This document shows, piece after piece, positions 24,940 to 35,100 of a stretch of DNA of 57,879 nt (positions within the stretch are counted from its first letter, which is position 1; every line of letters starts with the position of its first letter). The translations under genes and the position numbers were made by a program. The DNA is from a bacterium. GTDB taxonomy: Bacteria; UBA10199; JACPAL01; GCA-016699445. The notes under the pieces are model-generated. The model saw nothing but the letters and a program-made list of their open reading frames with translations. It made no database searches and was not told the DNA's origin. The stretch is taken from assembly GCA_035454885.1 (NCBI GenBank), contig DATIGE010000075.1:1-57879 (forward strand), written 5' to 3'.

Positions 24940-25614
24940 TCAGTCCCTCCGCTCCGGTTGGACCAGGTGATAGAGCCCGGCCAAGGCGACGATGCCGGAG
25001 AGCACGAGGGCGATTTTTTGATACGGATACTCCCAGTAGGAGCCGACCGAGAAGGCGCCTTCCGCGGACGCCGGGGGGGGAGAAGAGGCGCGCATCAGGT
25101 CGCTGGGGCCCTGGGGAAGTGCCTCCGCCTCGGCCTCAGCGGGCTCCTCCTGCGGCGGTTTGACGTCGGTCACCCAATAGGGCGAACCCTCTCCGACCGA
25201 TAATTCGATCTTCCTCTCCTTTTCGCCCTCCTTGAGCCCCAGGTCCGTCATTTCATAGAGCTTCCCGTTCCACATCGTTCCGATCAAGTAGGAAAAGGAG
25301 GGATCCATGAAGATGTTCTTGAATTGGAAGCGCCCCTGTTCGTCGGTCTTCTTGTTCAACATCAGCACGCGCTGGCCGTTCTGAAAAACGACGATCGCAA
25401 CCGTCTGTCCCGGCACCGGGGCCTTCTTTCCGCCGCCCTTCATCTCCACGAGCGTTCCGTCGAAAACCCCCATCTGCATCCCCTGAAACTGCGGCATCTG
25501 GGCCATGGGCGGCATTCCCTCCGCCATCCCCCCCATGGGCTGCTGCGCCTGGGCCCCACCTTTGGGAAACGAGAGGAGGAGAAGAAGGAAACCGGCCAGG
25601 AGAGTGGTCTTCAT
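24940..25614 (-). CDS. Exported Met-rich protein of the ccm operon, membrane-anchored
   Basis: A 224-residue protein not found in the classical ccm set. A signal peptide (cleavage near AQA-QQ) is followed by a Met/Gly/Pro-rich stretch (about residues 25-50: MGGMAEGMPPMAQMPQFQG), a carboxypeptidase-regulatory-like beta domain (TVAIVVFQNG...TDEQGRFQFKNI), an acidic Pro/Ala linker and one C-terminal membrane helix (IALVLSGIVALAGLYHLV). It would sit in the periplasm tied to the inner membrane. The Met-rich stretch could bind a soft metal or haem; this is inference. The ATG at 25614 overlaps the previous stop in ATGA. Confidence 0.72.
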   Translation of the reverse strand: MKTTLLAGFLLLLLSFPKGGAQAQQPMGGMAEGMPPMAQMPQFQGMQMGVFDGTLVEMKGGGKKAPVPGQTVAIVVFQNGQRVLMLNKKTDEQGRFQFKNIFMDPSFSYLIGTMWNGKLYEMTDLGLKEGEKERKIELSVGEGSPYWVTDVKPPQEEPAEAEAEALPQGPSDLMRASSPPPASAEGAFSVGSYWEYPYQKIALVLSGIVALAGLYHLVQPERRD

Positions 25615-26075
25615 AACGGCACCCTTTGAATTTTTCTGCCGCACCGGCTGCAAAAATTGGCTCCAGCCTCCAAGGCCGCCCCGCATTGGGAGCAGAACTT
25701 GGGGACGGCGGCCTGAGGCGTTTCGTGGGACGGCGGCCTTGTTTCCCGGGCCTGCGGAGTGGTTTCCGGCGGAGGCTGCTCCGCCTCCTGCGCCCGCTGG
25801 TCGATCTCCCTGAGGATCTTGGCGCCCTCCGCGAATGTCTCCTGAAAGAGGGTTTGATAGTCCTGATCGGAGATCTTTTTCATTTTGAGGTCCAGGTCGA
25901 ACTCCTTGAGGCTCTCCAGGACCTCGGCCTTCCGGTAACGCAAGTCCTCGGCGCCCTGCGCGTTCCCCGGAGTTCCGGGCGCCTCCTTCGACAGGAGGGG
26001 GGAGAGCATCGGGGTGACCAGGAAATAGAGGACGACGAAAAAGATCAGGACCAGAAGGAAGGTCGCGAGCGTCAT
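25611..26075 (-). CDS. CcmI-like protein with C-terminal zinc ribbon
   Basis: A 154-residue protein: one N-terminal membrane helix (residues 3-24), then KAEVLESLKEFDLDLKMKKISDQDYQTL, here split by ordinary spacing, which resembles the start of CcmI/CycH (ExDxxxGKISxxDY), a Pro-rich linker and a C-terminal zinc ribbon CSQCG-x9-CSRCG. No TPR part follows, so it is a shortened CcmI-type scaffold. The ribbon, if the helix places the C-terminus in the cytoplasm, could bind zinc there. It overlaps the CcmF-CcmH gene and the next gene by four bases each (ATGA). Confidence 0.75.
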   Translation of the reverse strand: MTLATFLLVLIFFVVLYFLVTPMLSPLLSKEAPGTPGNAQGAEDLRYRKAEVLESLKEFDLDLKMKKISDQDYQTLFQETFAEGAKILREIDQRAQEAEQPPPETTPQARETRPPSHETPQAAVPKFCSQCGAALEAGANFCSRCGRKIQRVPL

Positions 26076-28582
26076 GACTCGAACTCCTTCAATTCCTCGG
26101 ACAGTTTCCGGGCGTAGGGGTCGTCCGGCGTGACCTCCGGGGCCCGGGCCCGCGCAGCCGGGACAGCCACCCTCCTCGACCAGACCCGGATGATGAGGCC
26201 TGCAAGCGCCAGACAGGCCACGAGAACGACCCCCGGAGCGAGGTAACCCACTTTAAAAAAACCCTTCTCGGGAGGGGCCGTCAAGACCGTCATCCCGTAC
26301 TGGCCGATGAAGGACTTGATGATATCGTCGTCGCTCCCTCCGGACTCCATCATCGCGAAGATCCGCGCCCTCTCCCTCTTCGCGAAATCGCACGTGCACA
26401 CGCGCAGGTTCGTGCGCACACATCCGCCGCACTGGCACAGGAGCTTCTCGGTCAGATTCTTAAGCTTCTGAAACGACGGGTCGTCCGGGGAACGGTTCTG
26501 GAAGGGATCGACCGCGTTCTGCTCCTCGCTGCTCACGTGCATTCCCGCCGGCGGCTCCACTTGCGCCTTGACCGGCAGGGGCAGGCCGATCAGCGAAATC
26601 AGGATCAGGGGGGCCAGGGCCTCCGCCGGCTTGATGCGTGTGAAGCGCGGCAGGAGAACGACCACCGTCCCCAGCAGAATGACGAGCCCCCCGAGCCAGA
26701 CGAAGCTGATCAGCGGATTGAGGATCACGCGAATGTCCGCGACCCCCGTCGTCTCGTCGATATTGCCCAGGACGAGGTACACGTCCTTGAACGGCGCGTG
26801 GTACATATCGACCTCGGTGGTGGGCTGATTGGTGGTCTTGTAGAAGTACCGGGCCGGATACAGATCGGCCAGCTTCTTCCCGTCCCTCGCCAGCTCCACC
26901 TTGGCCACCAGATCCATCTTGTGCTCTGAATCGGCGATCCGGGGTTCCCGATACGTCAGGTGATATCCCGCGAAATCAAAACTCGCCCCCGGCTTGACCG
27001 AAAAGTCGGCCTCTGTCTGAAAGACGGTTCCGGCGATCCCCATGAAAATAAACAGGACGCCGACGTGAACGATGTAGCCGCCGTAGCGGCGGTTCGCGTG
27101 AAGGATCAGGTCGAAAAACGCCGCCATCCAGGGCAGATTCTTCTGACGACGGATGACCCGCGTGCCCCGGAAGAATTCCAGAAAGAGCGTGCCGAGGACG
27201 AAGCCCGTCAGGACCACGGTGCCCAGGGCGTACCAGTGCCGGAGCCCAAGGACCATCGAAAGCGCCGCGGCGACCGCTCCGAAGATCAGCGGTCCCAGCA
27301 GGTTGTTCCTGAGGTTCCTCATCGTGGAGCGCTTCCAGGAAATCATCGGCCCCACGCCCATCAGCAGCAAGAGCGTGAGCGCAACCGGCCCCATGATCTT
27401 GTTGAAGAACGGGGGGCCGACGGAAATCCGGTCACCGGTGACCGCCTCCGAAAGCGTCGGGAACAGGGTGCCCCAAAGCACCGTAAAGGCCGCCACCAGG
27501 AGAACCACATTGTTGATCAAGAACGCGCTCTCCTTCGAAATATAGGACTGGAGGGTGTTCTGGCCCTTGAGCTCCGGAAGCCTCGTGACGATGAGCCCAA
27601 CGCAAAAGAGGAGGGTCGAACCGAGGAACAGGAGAAAATAGGGCCCCAGTTTCGAGCCGGAGAACGCGTGCACCGATTGAACCACTCCGCTCCGCGTCAG
27701 ATAGGTGCCGACGATGGTCATGAGGTAGGTCAGGACGATCAGCACAACGTTCCAGACCATGAGCATACCCCGCTTCTTTTGGATCATCACGGAGTGCAGG
27801 TAGGCCGTGGCGACGAGCCACGGCATGAGGGCCGCATTCTCGACGGGGTCCCAAGCCCAAAACCCTCCCCAACCGAGCTCCACGTAAGCCCAGGCGCCTC
27901 CCAGGATCAGCCCGACCGTGAGGAACAGCCAGGACACCAGGATCCAGCGCCGCGTGGCCTCGATCCACACGGCATCCAGCTTTCGCGTCACGAGTGCCGC
28001 AATCACGAACGCGAAGGGGACCGAAAAGCCGGTGAACCCCAGGTAGAGCGACGGCGGATGCACGACCATGGCGATGTTCTGCAGCAGGGGGTTCAACCCC
28101 TTGCCGTCCTGGGGGGCCGGCACGAGGGGCACGAAGGGGTTGTTGGCGAAGAGGATCAGCGTCAGGAAGAAGAAGACGATGCCCATCAGCGTCGCGTTGA
28201 TCCAGGGCATCCATTCCGGATGTTTGTCGCGGTTCTGCCGGAGGACGACCACCCCGTACAAACTGACCAGCCAAGTCCAGAAGAGAATGGATCCATCCAA
28301 TCCGGCCCAAAGCCCCGTCAGCTTGAAGAAAAAGGGCAGGCTCCGGCTCGAATAGCTGGCCACGTAAAGAATGCCGAAATCGTCCGAGAGAAAGCCCCAC
28401 ACGAGGGTCAGGACGGCGGCCGTGATCAGAAAGAACGCGATCCAGGTCGCCCGCTGTCCGGCGACGACCAACCCCCTCATCCGCCTCCTCGCCCCCGCGA
28501 GGTAGATCAAGAGGGAAAAGAGGGTGACCGGATAAGCGAGGGCCAACAGGTGCGAACCGAAGAAGGAAAGCGAACTATTCAT
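26072..28582 (-). CDS. ccmF: CcmF-CcmH fusion, cytochrome c haem lyase
   Basis: An 836-residue protein joining two System I components. Residues 1-650 are CcmF: many membrane helices, the WWD motif GGFWAWDPVENAALMPW at 239-255 and the late periplasmic domain with HVGVLFIFMGIAG. After a helix or signal-like segment (about 657-673) comes a CcmH domain (690-805) with the thiol motif LLCQCGGC (714-721), extra Cys in VCTC, and QYGMTVLTAPP, followed by a membrane helix (about 778-800). CcmF holds haem and ligates it to apocytochrome; CcmH presents the reduced CxxCH. The classical LRCxxC motif is here CxCxxC. The ccmE gene ends 11 bases upstream. Confidence 0.93.
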   Translation of the reverse strand: MNSSLSFFGSHLLALAYPVTLFSLLIYLAGARRRMRGLVVAGQRATWIAFFLITAAVLTLVWGFLSDDFGILYVASYSSRSLPFFFKLTGLWAGLDGSILFWTWLVSLYGVVVLRQNRDKHPEWMPWINATLMGIVFFFLTLILFANNPFVPLVPAPQDGKGLNPLLQNIAMVVHPPSLYLGFTGFSVPFAFVIAALVTRKLDAVWIEATRRWILVSWLFLTVGLILGGAWAYVELGWGGFWAWDPVENAALMPWLVATAYLHSVMIQKKRGMLMVWNVVLIVLTYLMTIVGTYLTRSGVVQSVHAFSGSKLGPYFLLFLGSTLLFCVGLIVTRLPELKGQNTLQSYISKESAFLINNVVLLVAAFTVLWGTLFPTLSEAVTGDRISVGPPFFNKIMGPVALTLLLLMGVGPMISWKRSTMRNLRNNLLGPLIFGAVAAALSMVLGLRHWYALGTVVLTGFVLGTLFLEFFRGTRVIRRQKNLPWMAAFFDLILHANRRYGGYIVHVGVLFIFMGIAGTVFQTEADFSVKPGASFDFAGYHLTYREPRIADSEHKMDLVAKVELARDGKKLADLYPARYFYKTTNQPTTEVDMYHAPFKDVYLVLGNIDETTGVADIRVILNPLISFVWLGGLVILLGTVVVLLPRFTRIKPAEALAPLILISLIGLPLPVKAQVEPPAGMHVSSEEQNAVDPFQNRSPDDPSFQKLKNLTEKLLCQCGGCVRTNLRVCTCDFAKRERARIFAMMESGGSDDDIIKSFIGQYGMTVLTAPPEKGFFKVGYLAPGVVLVACLALAGLIIRVWSRRVAVPAARARAPEVTPDDPYARKLSEELKEFES

Positions 28583-28593
28583 ATCGTTCGTGA

Positions 28594-29004
28594 TTAGCGG
28601 CGCGTCCCGTCGATCTTCGCCTCATACTTGGAGGAGCATTTCGCCAAAATGTCCGTCGCCGCGAAGCTCCCGTCGGGGTTCATCCGGCCCGTCACCACCA
28701 CTTCGGAGCCTTCCTTGAAGGTATCGGGGGCGAATCCGGTGAACGCCACGGGGATGGAGGCGCCGCCTTCGTCGACGCGGAAGCGGTAGGACATCTTTCC
28801 GGCCCCTTCGATTTTTTCGATCTGAGAGGCATGGCCCGCCACCTTCAGGCTGCTCTTCTCGTACTTCGCCTCGTTCGCCCTCAGCTCGCTGACGGTCACA
28901 TAATACTGGAGGGACGAACGGAACGTCGTCGACAAGACCAAGACGATGAAACCCGAGACGAGAAACAGAATGAACCCCAGCAGGTACCGGAGCTTTTTGC
29001 TCAT
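28594..29004 (-). CDS. ccmE: CcmE haem chaperone, CxxxY variant
   Basis: Periplasmic, membrane-anchored haem chaperone of System I. 136 residues: N-terminal helix (about 6-26), then an OB-fold with VAGHASQIEKIEG, VAFTGFAPDTFKEG and VVVTGRM. The haem-attachment site, HxxxY in most bacteria, reads LAKCSSKY, that is CxxxY. That form is known from Desulfovibrio and archaea and changes the covalent haem linkage from His to Cys. The tail is short. It is the first gene of the ccm operon, 63 bases after the octahaem gene end, with GGAGGG upstream of the ATG at 29004. Confidence 0.94.
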   Translation of the reverse strand: MSKKLRYLLGFILFLVSGFIVLVLSTTFRSSLQYYVTVSELRANEAKYEKSSLKVAGHASQIEKIEGAGKMSYRFRVDEGGASIPVAFTGFAPDTFKEGSEVVVTGRMNPDGSFAATDILAKCSSKYEAKIDGTRR

Positions 29005-29067
29005 GTCACTACTTCAACCCTCCGCCGGTCCCCGTGTCAAGCGGAGACCGGGGCATTTCTCCTGCCG

Positions 29068-32040
29068 CTACCGAAGCGTCGCCTGGGGAAAATCGGTCTG
29101 ATAGGTCGGCGGCGTTGAACCCCAGACGTGCGCCGCTCCCGTTTTGTCGATGCCCAGAAGGGACTCGATCGCGGCATACGTCCCTTGGAGGACCTGGATC
29201 GCATAGGCCGCGTTGTGAATGCCGAGGCTCCCGTCTCGGACCACGGAGTTGTAGTTCCAAACGGCGCGGCGAAGCACCGGATCCGCCTCGACAAAATTAC
29301 ACTGCTGGTAGTCGTCCCGGGTCTTTCCAACGGGCATCGTGCTAAAGCAGGAGTAGGGCTTGGGAGAGGTCGGTTCGCAGGCGTTTGCGACGCTCGTCGT
29401 GAAGCTCGAACAGCTCCCCGCCCAGGCGATGTCGCCGACGGTTATGAAGCCGCCCCCGCCCTCCGTCGTTCCGGCGGAGGCGTTCAGAGGAGTCGCCGCC
29501 TGATTGACGTTGTCCGTGTCGGCCGCCTTGATCAGATTGGAGAGATTCAGGAGGAGTCCTTTGACCTCGTCCTGGATCCCCTCCACCGCGCCGTCCCCGT
29601 CATAGTCGTCCTGCGCCTCGAGGTTGAATTCGGTGAGGCCATCGCCGTGGCAGACCTGGCATGCGCTCAGAAGCTCCACTGTCCCGGCGGCCTCCGTCGT
29701 GCCTCCCACGGAGACCTCGTCTTCCGGCACGCCGTGCAAATGCCCGAGCCCATGACCGGTCCGGAGCTTGAGCGCATGGCCTCCCAGGTGCTGGTACCCC
29801 TCCTCATCGGGCGAGGGGCCCTGCGCCATATGGCAAGTCACGCACTTGTTGTTCTCGGCCGGAAGGTTCGGGTCGGCGGCGACACCGGCCAAGGTGAAGG
29901 ATGGGTCCGCATGGAAGGAGTTTTCGGTCAACGCGAGATCCGGCGTTCCGTCCGCATCGAGATCGGCGATCGCCTGCTTCCCTTCCAGCATCGGGGCCTG
30001 CGGCACATAGTGCATGCCCCCCCTCCAATACTGCGACGCCGTCTGATCCACGGTGCTGCAGATCGCTTCCGCGACGCCGTCGTTGTCCGCATCGCAATTC
30101 TTCGCCTGATTGGCGTAGTTGCCGTCGTGGCAGGCATAGCAGACCGCCGCCTTTCCGGCGTTCACCGTCGACCCGTCGATCGCCATCGTCACATCGCCGT
30201 AAAGGCGGAGCTGAAAAGGATTGGTGGCATCGTGGGGATCGTGGCAGGCGACGCACGTGACGCCGGGAAAGACCCCCGGATCATCCGTCACGGGCTTCAA
30301 TCCGGCGAATCCATCGCTGAGAAAATTGTCGAATCCCTTGGCGGTGTGGCAGCGGGTGCATCCCGAGCTGGTCGCCGTCCCCGGCCAGGAGGACTGATAG
30401 CTGCCGCTCCCGTGCTCCACGCCAGCCGTGTTATGTAGGGAGTTCTGCCACTGCTCTTCTTGGATATGGCACTGGCCGCAGACGCCGTACTGGGAAAAGG
30501 AGAAGGAGATCCGGAGCGGATCGCCTTGGTGTTCGCTGCCCGGCCCATGACAGTTCTCGCACTGGACATTCGAGAGCCTCGCCACCGAGGGGAAATTCTG
30601 AACAAAGGCGTCCCAGGTCAGGCCGTCGGCCGGAAATTCAAACCCGATGCGGCCCGTCAGCGGGTCGACGAAATCCCGCGCGAGATCGTCAAACCCAAAG
30701 GCAGCGTCGTCCTTGTTGTAACCGACCGTGTGAAAGGGCCAGAGATACGGCTCGGGAGCGAGCCACGAGTAGAGATCCATCGCATCCTGAAAGACGTGGG
30801 AGTGCTTGGTGCCGCTCCAGCCCGCGACCATGTCTCCGAAAAATTCCGGGGCGGATCGATCGGTTCCGTCATGACACGAGGCGCACTGAGTGGCCTGAGG
30901 CGAATCCTCCGAGATCGTTCCGACTCCGACATAGTCGGCCGCGTTGATCACGAGGGTGCCCGGCACCTTGACCGTCTTGATCGCCGTGGAACCCGCATTT
31001 CCCGTCGTGCTGTCAAAATGGACAAAGTAGATGCCGGGCACGTCGGGGACGAAGCTCGGGGTCTGTGCGTTCGAAGCGGTCGTGCCGGTATCCGCAAAGG
31101 TCGCGCCCGATCCCGGCGCCTGACTCAGGTCCAACGACCAACTCCAGTCCGTGATCGCGCTCCCCTCGTGCCTGGTGGGATCCGATGCGCTCGCGCCGGC
31201 CGCATTGAGGGTGGGACCGGAGAGATAGACCGTGGTTCCGATTCCAACGTTCGACAACCCGCTCGTCGTATGGATCTCCTTGCCGGCGTCCCGCACGAAG
31301 ACCTCGATGGTCCCGGCGCCCGCGACTCCGTTCGCGTCCGTGATCGTCAGCTTGAAGATCATCTTCGTATCGTTTCGAGAGACGCGAAGGGGCTGCCATT
31401 TGTATCGGTCCGTGGCGTTCAGGAAATCGCCGAGTTGGGGCGCGACGAATTCCAACGTCTCACCCGTCGTCGATCCCACGACCGTCGCTCCCGGACCGGA
31501 TACCTGCTCCCACTTGTACGTCAAGTCGCCCGCGCCCGCGATGACGCTCGTCGCCCCGGAAAGCGTGGCCCCCGAGGCCCCCAGGTCGACGACGTATTCC
31601 GTGACCCCGAAGCGCTCCCGCGTGGTGATCGTCGAACCCTCCGGCACGGTGATCGAGACAAGGGAGCTGGTCGCGGTGATCGTGACCGAGTCGGTCGCGG
31701 CGCCGTTATTGATCGAAAGCTCAACGGCGTAGTCGCCCCCCACATCGGGGGTGAAAACGGGCTCAAGGGTCTTGGCATCGGATAGGGACGCGGTCGATCC
31801 TGCAGGCGCGGAGATCAGGGTCCACGTGGCGGACGTGACTCCGGTACTCGCCGAACCATCCAGCGTCACCGGGGCGTTCAGAAGCACCGTCCGATCGGCA
31901 CCGGCGTTCGCCACGACCGTGCCCGCGGTCTCCGTGGCGCAACCGCCTGCGGCTAGACCTGCAACAACACCGGGCAGCCAGGCGCCAAACAGGGAGGCCG
32001 CTACGAAGCAAGAAAAGAGGAATCGCGGTACGCCCGTCAC
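29068..32040 (-). CDS. Octahaem lipoprotein with N-terminal PKD/Ig-like domains (paralogue 2)
   Basis: A 990-residue exported protein. Signal peptide and lipobox AGGC (Cys 34). Residues about 40-365 are beta-sandwich domains; the first has the PKD-type ANAGADRTV...VTLDGSASTG. Eight CxxCH follow from residue 386: CASCH, CENCH, CGQCH, CTRCH, CVACH, CYACH, CVTCH, CQVCH. Asp-rich loops (DADNDGVAEA, DLDADGTPDL, DYDGDGAVEG) look like calcium sites. The C-terminal 180 residues end VWGSTPPTYQTDFPQATLR, nearly identical to the paralogue at 32121. The start is GTG at 32040. Probably a surface-exposed electron-transfer lipoprotein; the acceptor is unknown. Confidence 0.9.
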   Translation of the reverse strand: MTGVPRFLFSCFVAASLFGAWLPGVVAGLAAGGCATETAGTVVANAGADRTVLLNAPVTLDGSASTGVTSATWTLISAPAGSTASLSDAKTLEPVFTPDVGGDYAVELSINNGAATDSVTITATSSLVSITVPEGSTITTRERFGVTEYVVDLGASGATLSGATSVIAGAGDLTYKWEQVSGPGATVVGSTTGETLEFVAPQLGDFLNATDRYKWQPLRVSRNDTKMIFKLTITDANGVAGAGTIEVFVRDAGKEIHTTSGLSNVGIGTTVYLSGPTLNAAGASASDPTRHEGSAITDWSWSLDLSQAPGSGATFADTGTTASNAQTPSFVPDVPGIYFVHFDSTTGNAGSTAIKTVKVPGTLVINAADYVGVGTISEDSPQATQCASCHDGTDRSAPEFFGDMVAGWSGTKHSHVFQDAMDLYSWLAPEPYLWPFHTVGYNKDDAAFGFDDLARDFVDPLTGRIGFEFPADGLTWDAFVQNFPSVARLSNVQCENCHGPGSEHQGDPLRISFSFSQYGVCGQCHIQEEQWQNSLHNTAGVEHGSGSYQSSWPGTATSSGCTRCHTAKGFDNFLSDGFAGLKPVTDDPGVFPGVTCVACHDPHDATNPFQLRLYGDVTMAIDGSTVNAGKAAVCYACHDGNYANQAKNCDADNDGVAEAICSTVDQTASQYWRGGMHYVPQAPMLEGKQAIADLDADGTPDLALTENSFHADPSFTLAGVAADPNLPAENNKCVTCHMAQGPSPDEEGYQHLGGHALKLRTGHGLGHLHGVPEDEVSVGGTTEAAGTVELLSACQVCHGDGLTEFNLEAQDDYDGDGAVEGIQDEVKGLLLNLSNLIKAADTDNVNQAATPLNASAGTTEGGGGFITVGDIAWAGSCSSFTTSVANACEPTSPKPYSCFSTMPVGKTRDDYQQCNFVEADPVLRRAVWNYNSVVRDGSLGIHNAAYAIQVLQGTYAAIESLLGIDKTGAAHVWGSTPPTYQTDFPQATLR

Positions 32041-32054
32041 ATGCCCCCCACTTC

Positions 32055-32083
32055 GGGGCCCGCTCCATCGAGAGACGGGCCCC
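32055..32083 (-). other. Intercistronic hairpin between the octahaem genes
   Basis: GGGGCCCG (32055-32062) pairs perfectly with CGGGCCCC (32076-32083) across a 13-base loop. It lies between the stop of the first octahaem gene and the GTG of the second. There is no T-run, so it could be an attenuator or an mRNA-processing or stability element. Confidence 0.5.
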
Positions 32084-32120
32084 CCTATTACATCCGCAAC
32101 CGTCCGGCCTACTCACGCCG

Positions 32121-35100
32121 CTATCTGAGCGTCGCCAGCGGGAAGTCGGTCTGGTAGGTCGGTACGGTCGATCCCCAGACCTTTGCTTCAAATTCGGGGG
32201 CAAGTCCAGTCGCCGTGTTGCCGGGTGTCTTCAAGTGCACGCCCGCCTTCTTCGCGATGAAGGCGTAGGTCCCCTGGAGCATCCGGAGCTCATAACCAGC
32301 GTTGTGGATCCCCAAGCTCTCGCCGATGACGATCATGTTGTGATTCCAGATCGCCCGCTTGAGCCAGTTCGGCGCCTGGAGGAAGTTGCAGGTGCGGTAA
32401 CCCAGATTGGCCTTGCTGGTGGTATCGATGAAGATCGGCTTGGTGATCAGACCGTAAGCTCCGGCGGCATCGCAGTCCTTGCCGCCCTTGGGCATCGCAT
32501 CCGTGGCGCCTAGGTATCCGACGCTTGAGACATTGATGGTTCCGTCCCACTTGGCGTAAGTGCCTGTTCTTACATACGCCGTCGTACATTTTTTTGTCAC
32601 TCCATCGCAGATCCCTGTCACGCCAGTGACCGACGTTCCGCAATCCGCATCCACCTTACAGGCACCGAGGGAAAATGTATCCGTGTAGTTCGGAACGACG
32701 GCATTGACCGCGCCGTTCACGCTGGCGAACTGAATGATGCCGGTGAGGTTGATCAGCAACCCCTTCTCCTCGTCCTGGATCCCCTCCTGAACGCCATCGC
32801 CGTCGTAGTCCCCGCGGGCCAGGCGATTGTAACTCGTCAGCTTCGGCCCGTGGCAGGGCTGGCAGGCGTTCTTGACGTTCTGGATTTCCTGCAATTCCGG
32901 CGCGCTCGTCGTCGGTGTCATGTGGAAGGCATGGCCGCCGACCAGTCCGGATCCCTCTTCGGTCTCCTCGGGGGTCTCGGCCATGTGGCAGGTGACGCAC
33001 TTGTTGCTCTGGGTTTCTCCGGGTTTTATGAAGAGGTCTCCGGAGTGATAAGAGTTCGTCGTTGCATCGACCACGATATCCTCGGTGCCGTCCGCGTCGA
33101 CATCCGTAAAGCCCAGCTTCCCTTGAAGGATGCCGGCCTGTGCCACATCGTGGAAGCCGTTGCCCACGTAGTTCGTCGCCGTCTTATCCCAGGTATCGCA
33201 CGTCTGACCGAAGTCACCGGTGTAGTCTTCGATACACCGGCTCTCGAGATACTCCCGGCTCCCGACGTGGCATTCGAAACAGATGGCGGCCTTTCCGGCG
33301 TTGACGGTCTCCTTGGCGCCGTCCACGAACAACGCCCCTCCCTGGCCGTCCGCCACGGCTCCGGCGATCATCGCCGGCTTCATGAAGGTGATCTCGCCCT
33401 CCACGCGGAGGTGGTCGTCATTGGTCGCATCGTGGGGATCGTGGCAGGCCAAACACGTCACCGATGGATACGCCTTGTTGTGCGTCGACGCGGTCAACGA
33501 GATATCCCCGCCGGCCGCGATGGCGGCGGGCAGGTTGTCGACGCCGCCGTTTTCGAGATAGGTCAGGAAGCCCTCGGTGGTGTGGCACTTGGAGCAGGCC
33601 TTTTCGACCGGCCAGTCGTAGTTGACGTGTCCGCTCGTTTCGTTGTGCTTCGAGACGTTCCACTGATCCTCTTGATGGTGACACTGGCCGCAGGTTCCCG
33701 CGTCTTCGGATCGGCCGATCCCGACGGGATCGCCGCTGAAGTGCCGGCTCCCCGGACCGTGACAGTTTTCACACTGAACGTTCGCGAGCTTGGCGACGGA
33801 CGGATGACTCCCGACGAAATCCGCGTAGCTCAAGCCTCCGCCGGCCGGGAAGGCGAATCCCTCGGCGGCCATCAGGTCATCAAAGCCGTCGTTGTCCGCA
33901 TCCAGGTTGAATCCGACCGTATGATACTGAACGTCCGGGACGAGTCCGTCATAGCCCGGCAGACTGAGTTCGAAGATATGGGCGTGCCTCGTGCCGTCCC
34001 ACTCCCCGACGAGGTCTCCGTAGCCCTTGCCAGACTTGTCGGTCGTCCCGTGGCATTCCCCGCACTCGGGCCTCAAGGGCGTCCCGCCCGTGATCGTGCC
34101 GACGCCGGCATACGTGCCGACGTTGATGACGATGGTCCCCGGCGTGTAGGTCACTGGGATGACGGCGTCCGTGTTCTTATACGAACCCAGGGTGGGTGGG
34201 GTCTTCGCATAGACGAGGGCAGTCCCGGCGAGCGGGGGTACTTTGCTCGTATCCAGCGTCGGACAATCCGTATTGACCGGGCAGTAGGTGACCCGATACA
34301 CGCCCGGGAGGTCAGGAACGAAATTCGGCATCTGGGCCGTCGACGTCAACGACCCGCTGTCCGTAAAGACCGCCGCCGAGCCCGGGGCGTCGGTCAGGTC
34401 CAACGTCCATTTCCAGCCCGTGTACTTGATTGAATTGGAGATTTGCGTCGCCCCCGACAGATAGATCTTCTGACCCAGCGGGGCGTTCGGAAGTCCGCTC
34501 TGGGTATGAATCCATTCCCCCGCATCCTCGACATCGATCGCGACCGACGCCGCTGGCACGCCGTCGAGCGTCAAACGGAAGACCATCGTGGTGTCGTCGC
34601 GCGAGATGGGCAGGATCTGCCATTTCATCTTGTCGCTCCGATTTTGGAGGTCCGACATGAGAGGGGCCGTGAAGCTCAGCACGGCCGATGAGGGATCCCC
34701 GATCGTCACGGGAGGTCCGGAGACCTGTTCCCACAGGTAGGTTGTGGCCGGGATGTCTTTCAAAGTCAGGCCGGAGACCTCGCTCGTTGCGGCGGATAAC
34801 ATGGCGCAAGAAGCCCCCAAGTCGACGACGTACAAGGTCTCTCCCAGACGGGTCTCCTCCCGGATGCAGGATCCCTCCGGGATGGTGAAATTCGCGGAGA
34901 CGCTCACCGCGTTTATGACCACATCGTCGTTTAAGGCGGGATCGCCGTTGATCGTCAGCCTCGCCGTGTAGGCGCCGACCACATCGGGGGTGAAGCTGGG
35001 TGAGACCGTCGTGTCGTCGGAAAGGGCCGCCGCGGACCCGCTGGGTTTGCTTTCAAGGATCCATTGGTAGGACGTCACGCCGGTCGACGCCGATCCGTCG

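Noticed and set aside
26960-28597. Long plus-strand frame opposite ccmF
   Set aside because: Composition is Arg/Asp/Glu/His-rich, typical of the antisense of a GC-rich membrane protein gene; no ribosome-binding site or domain. The same holds for the long plus-strand frames opposite metH, the cytochromes and citrate synthase.
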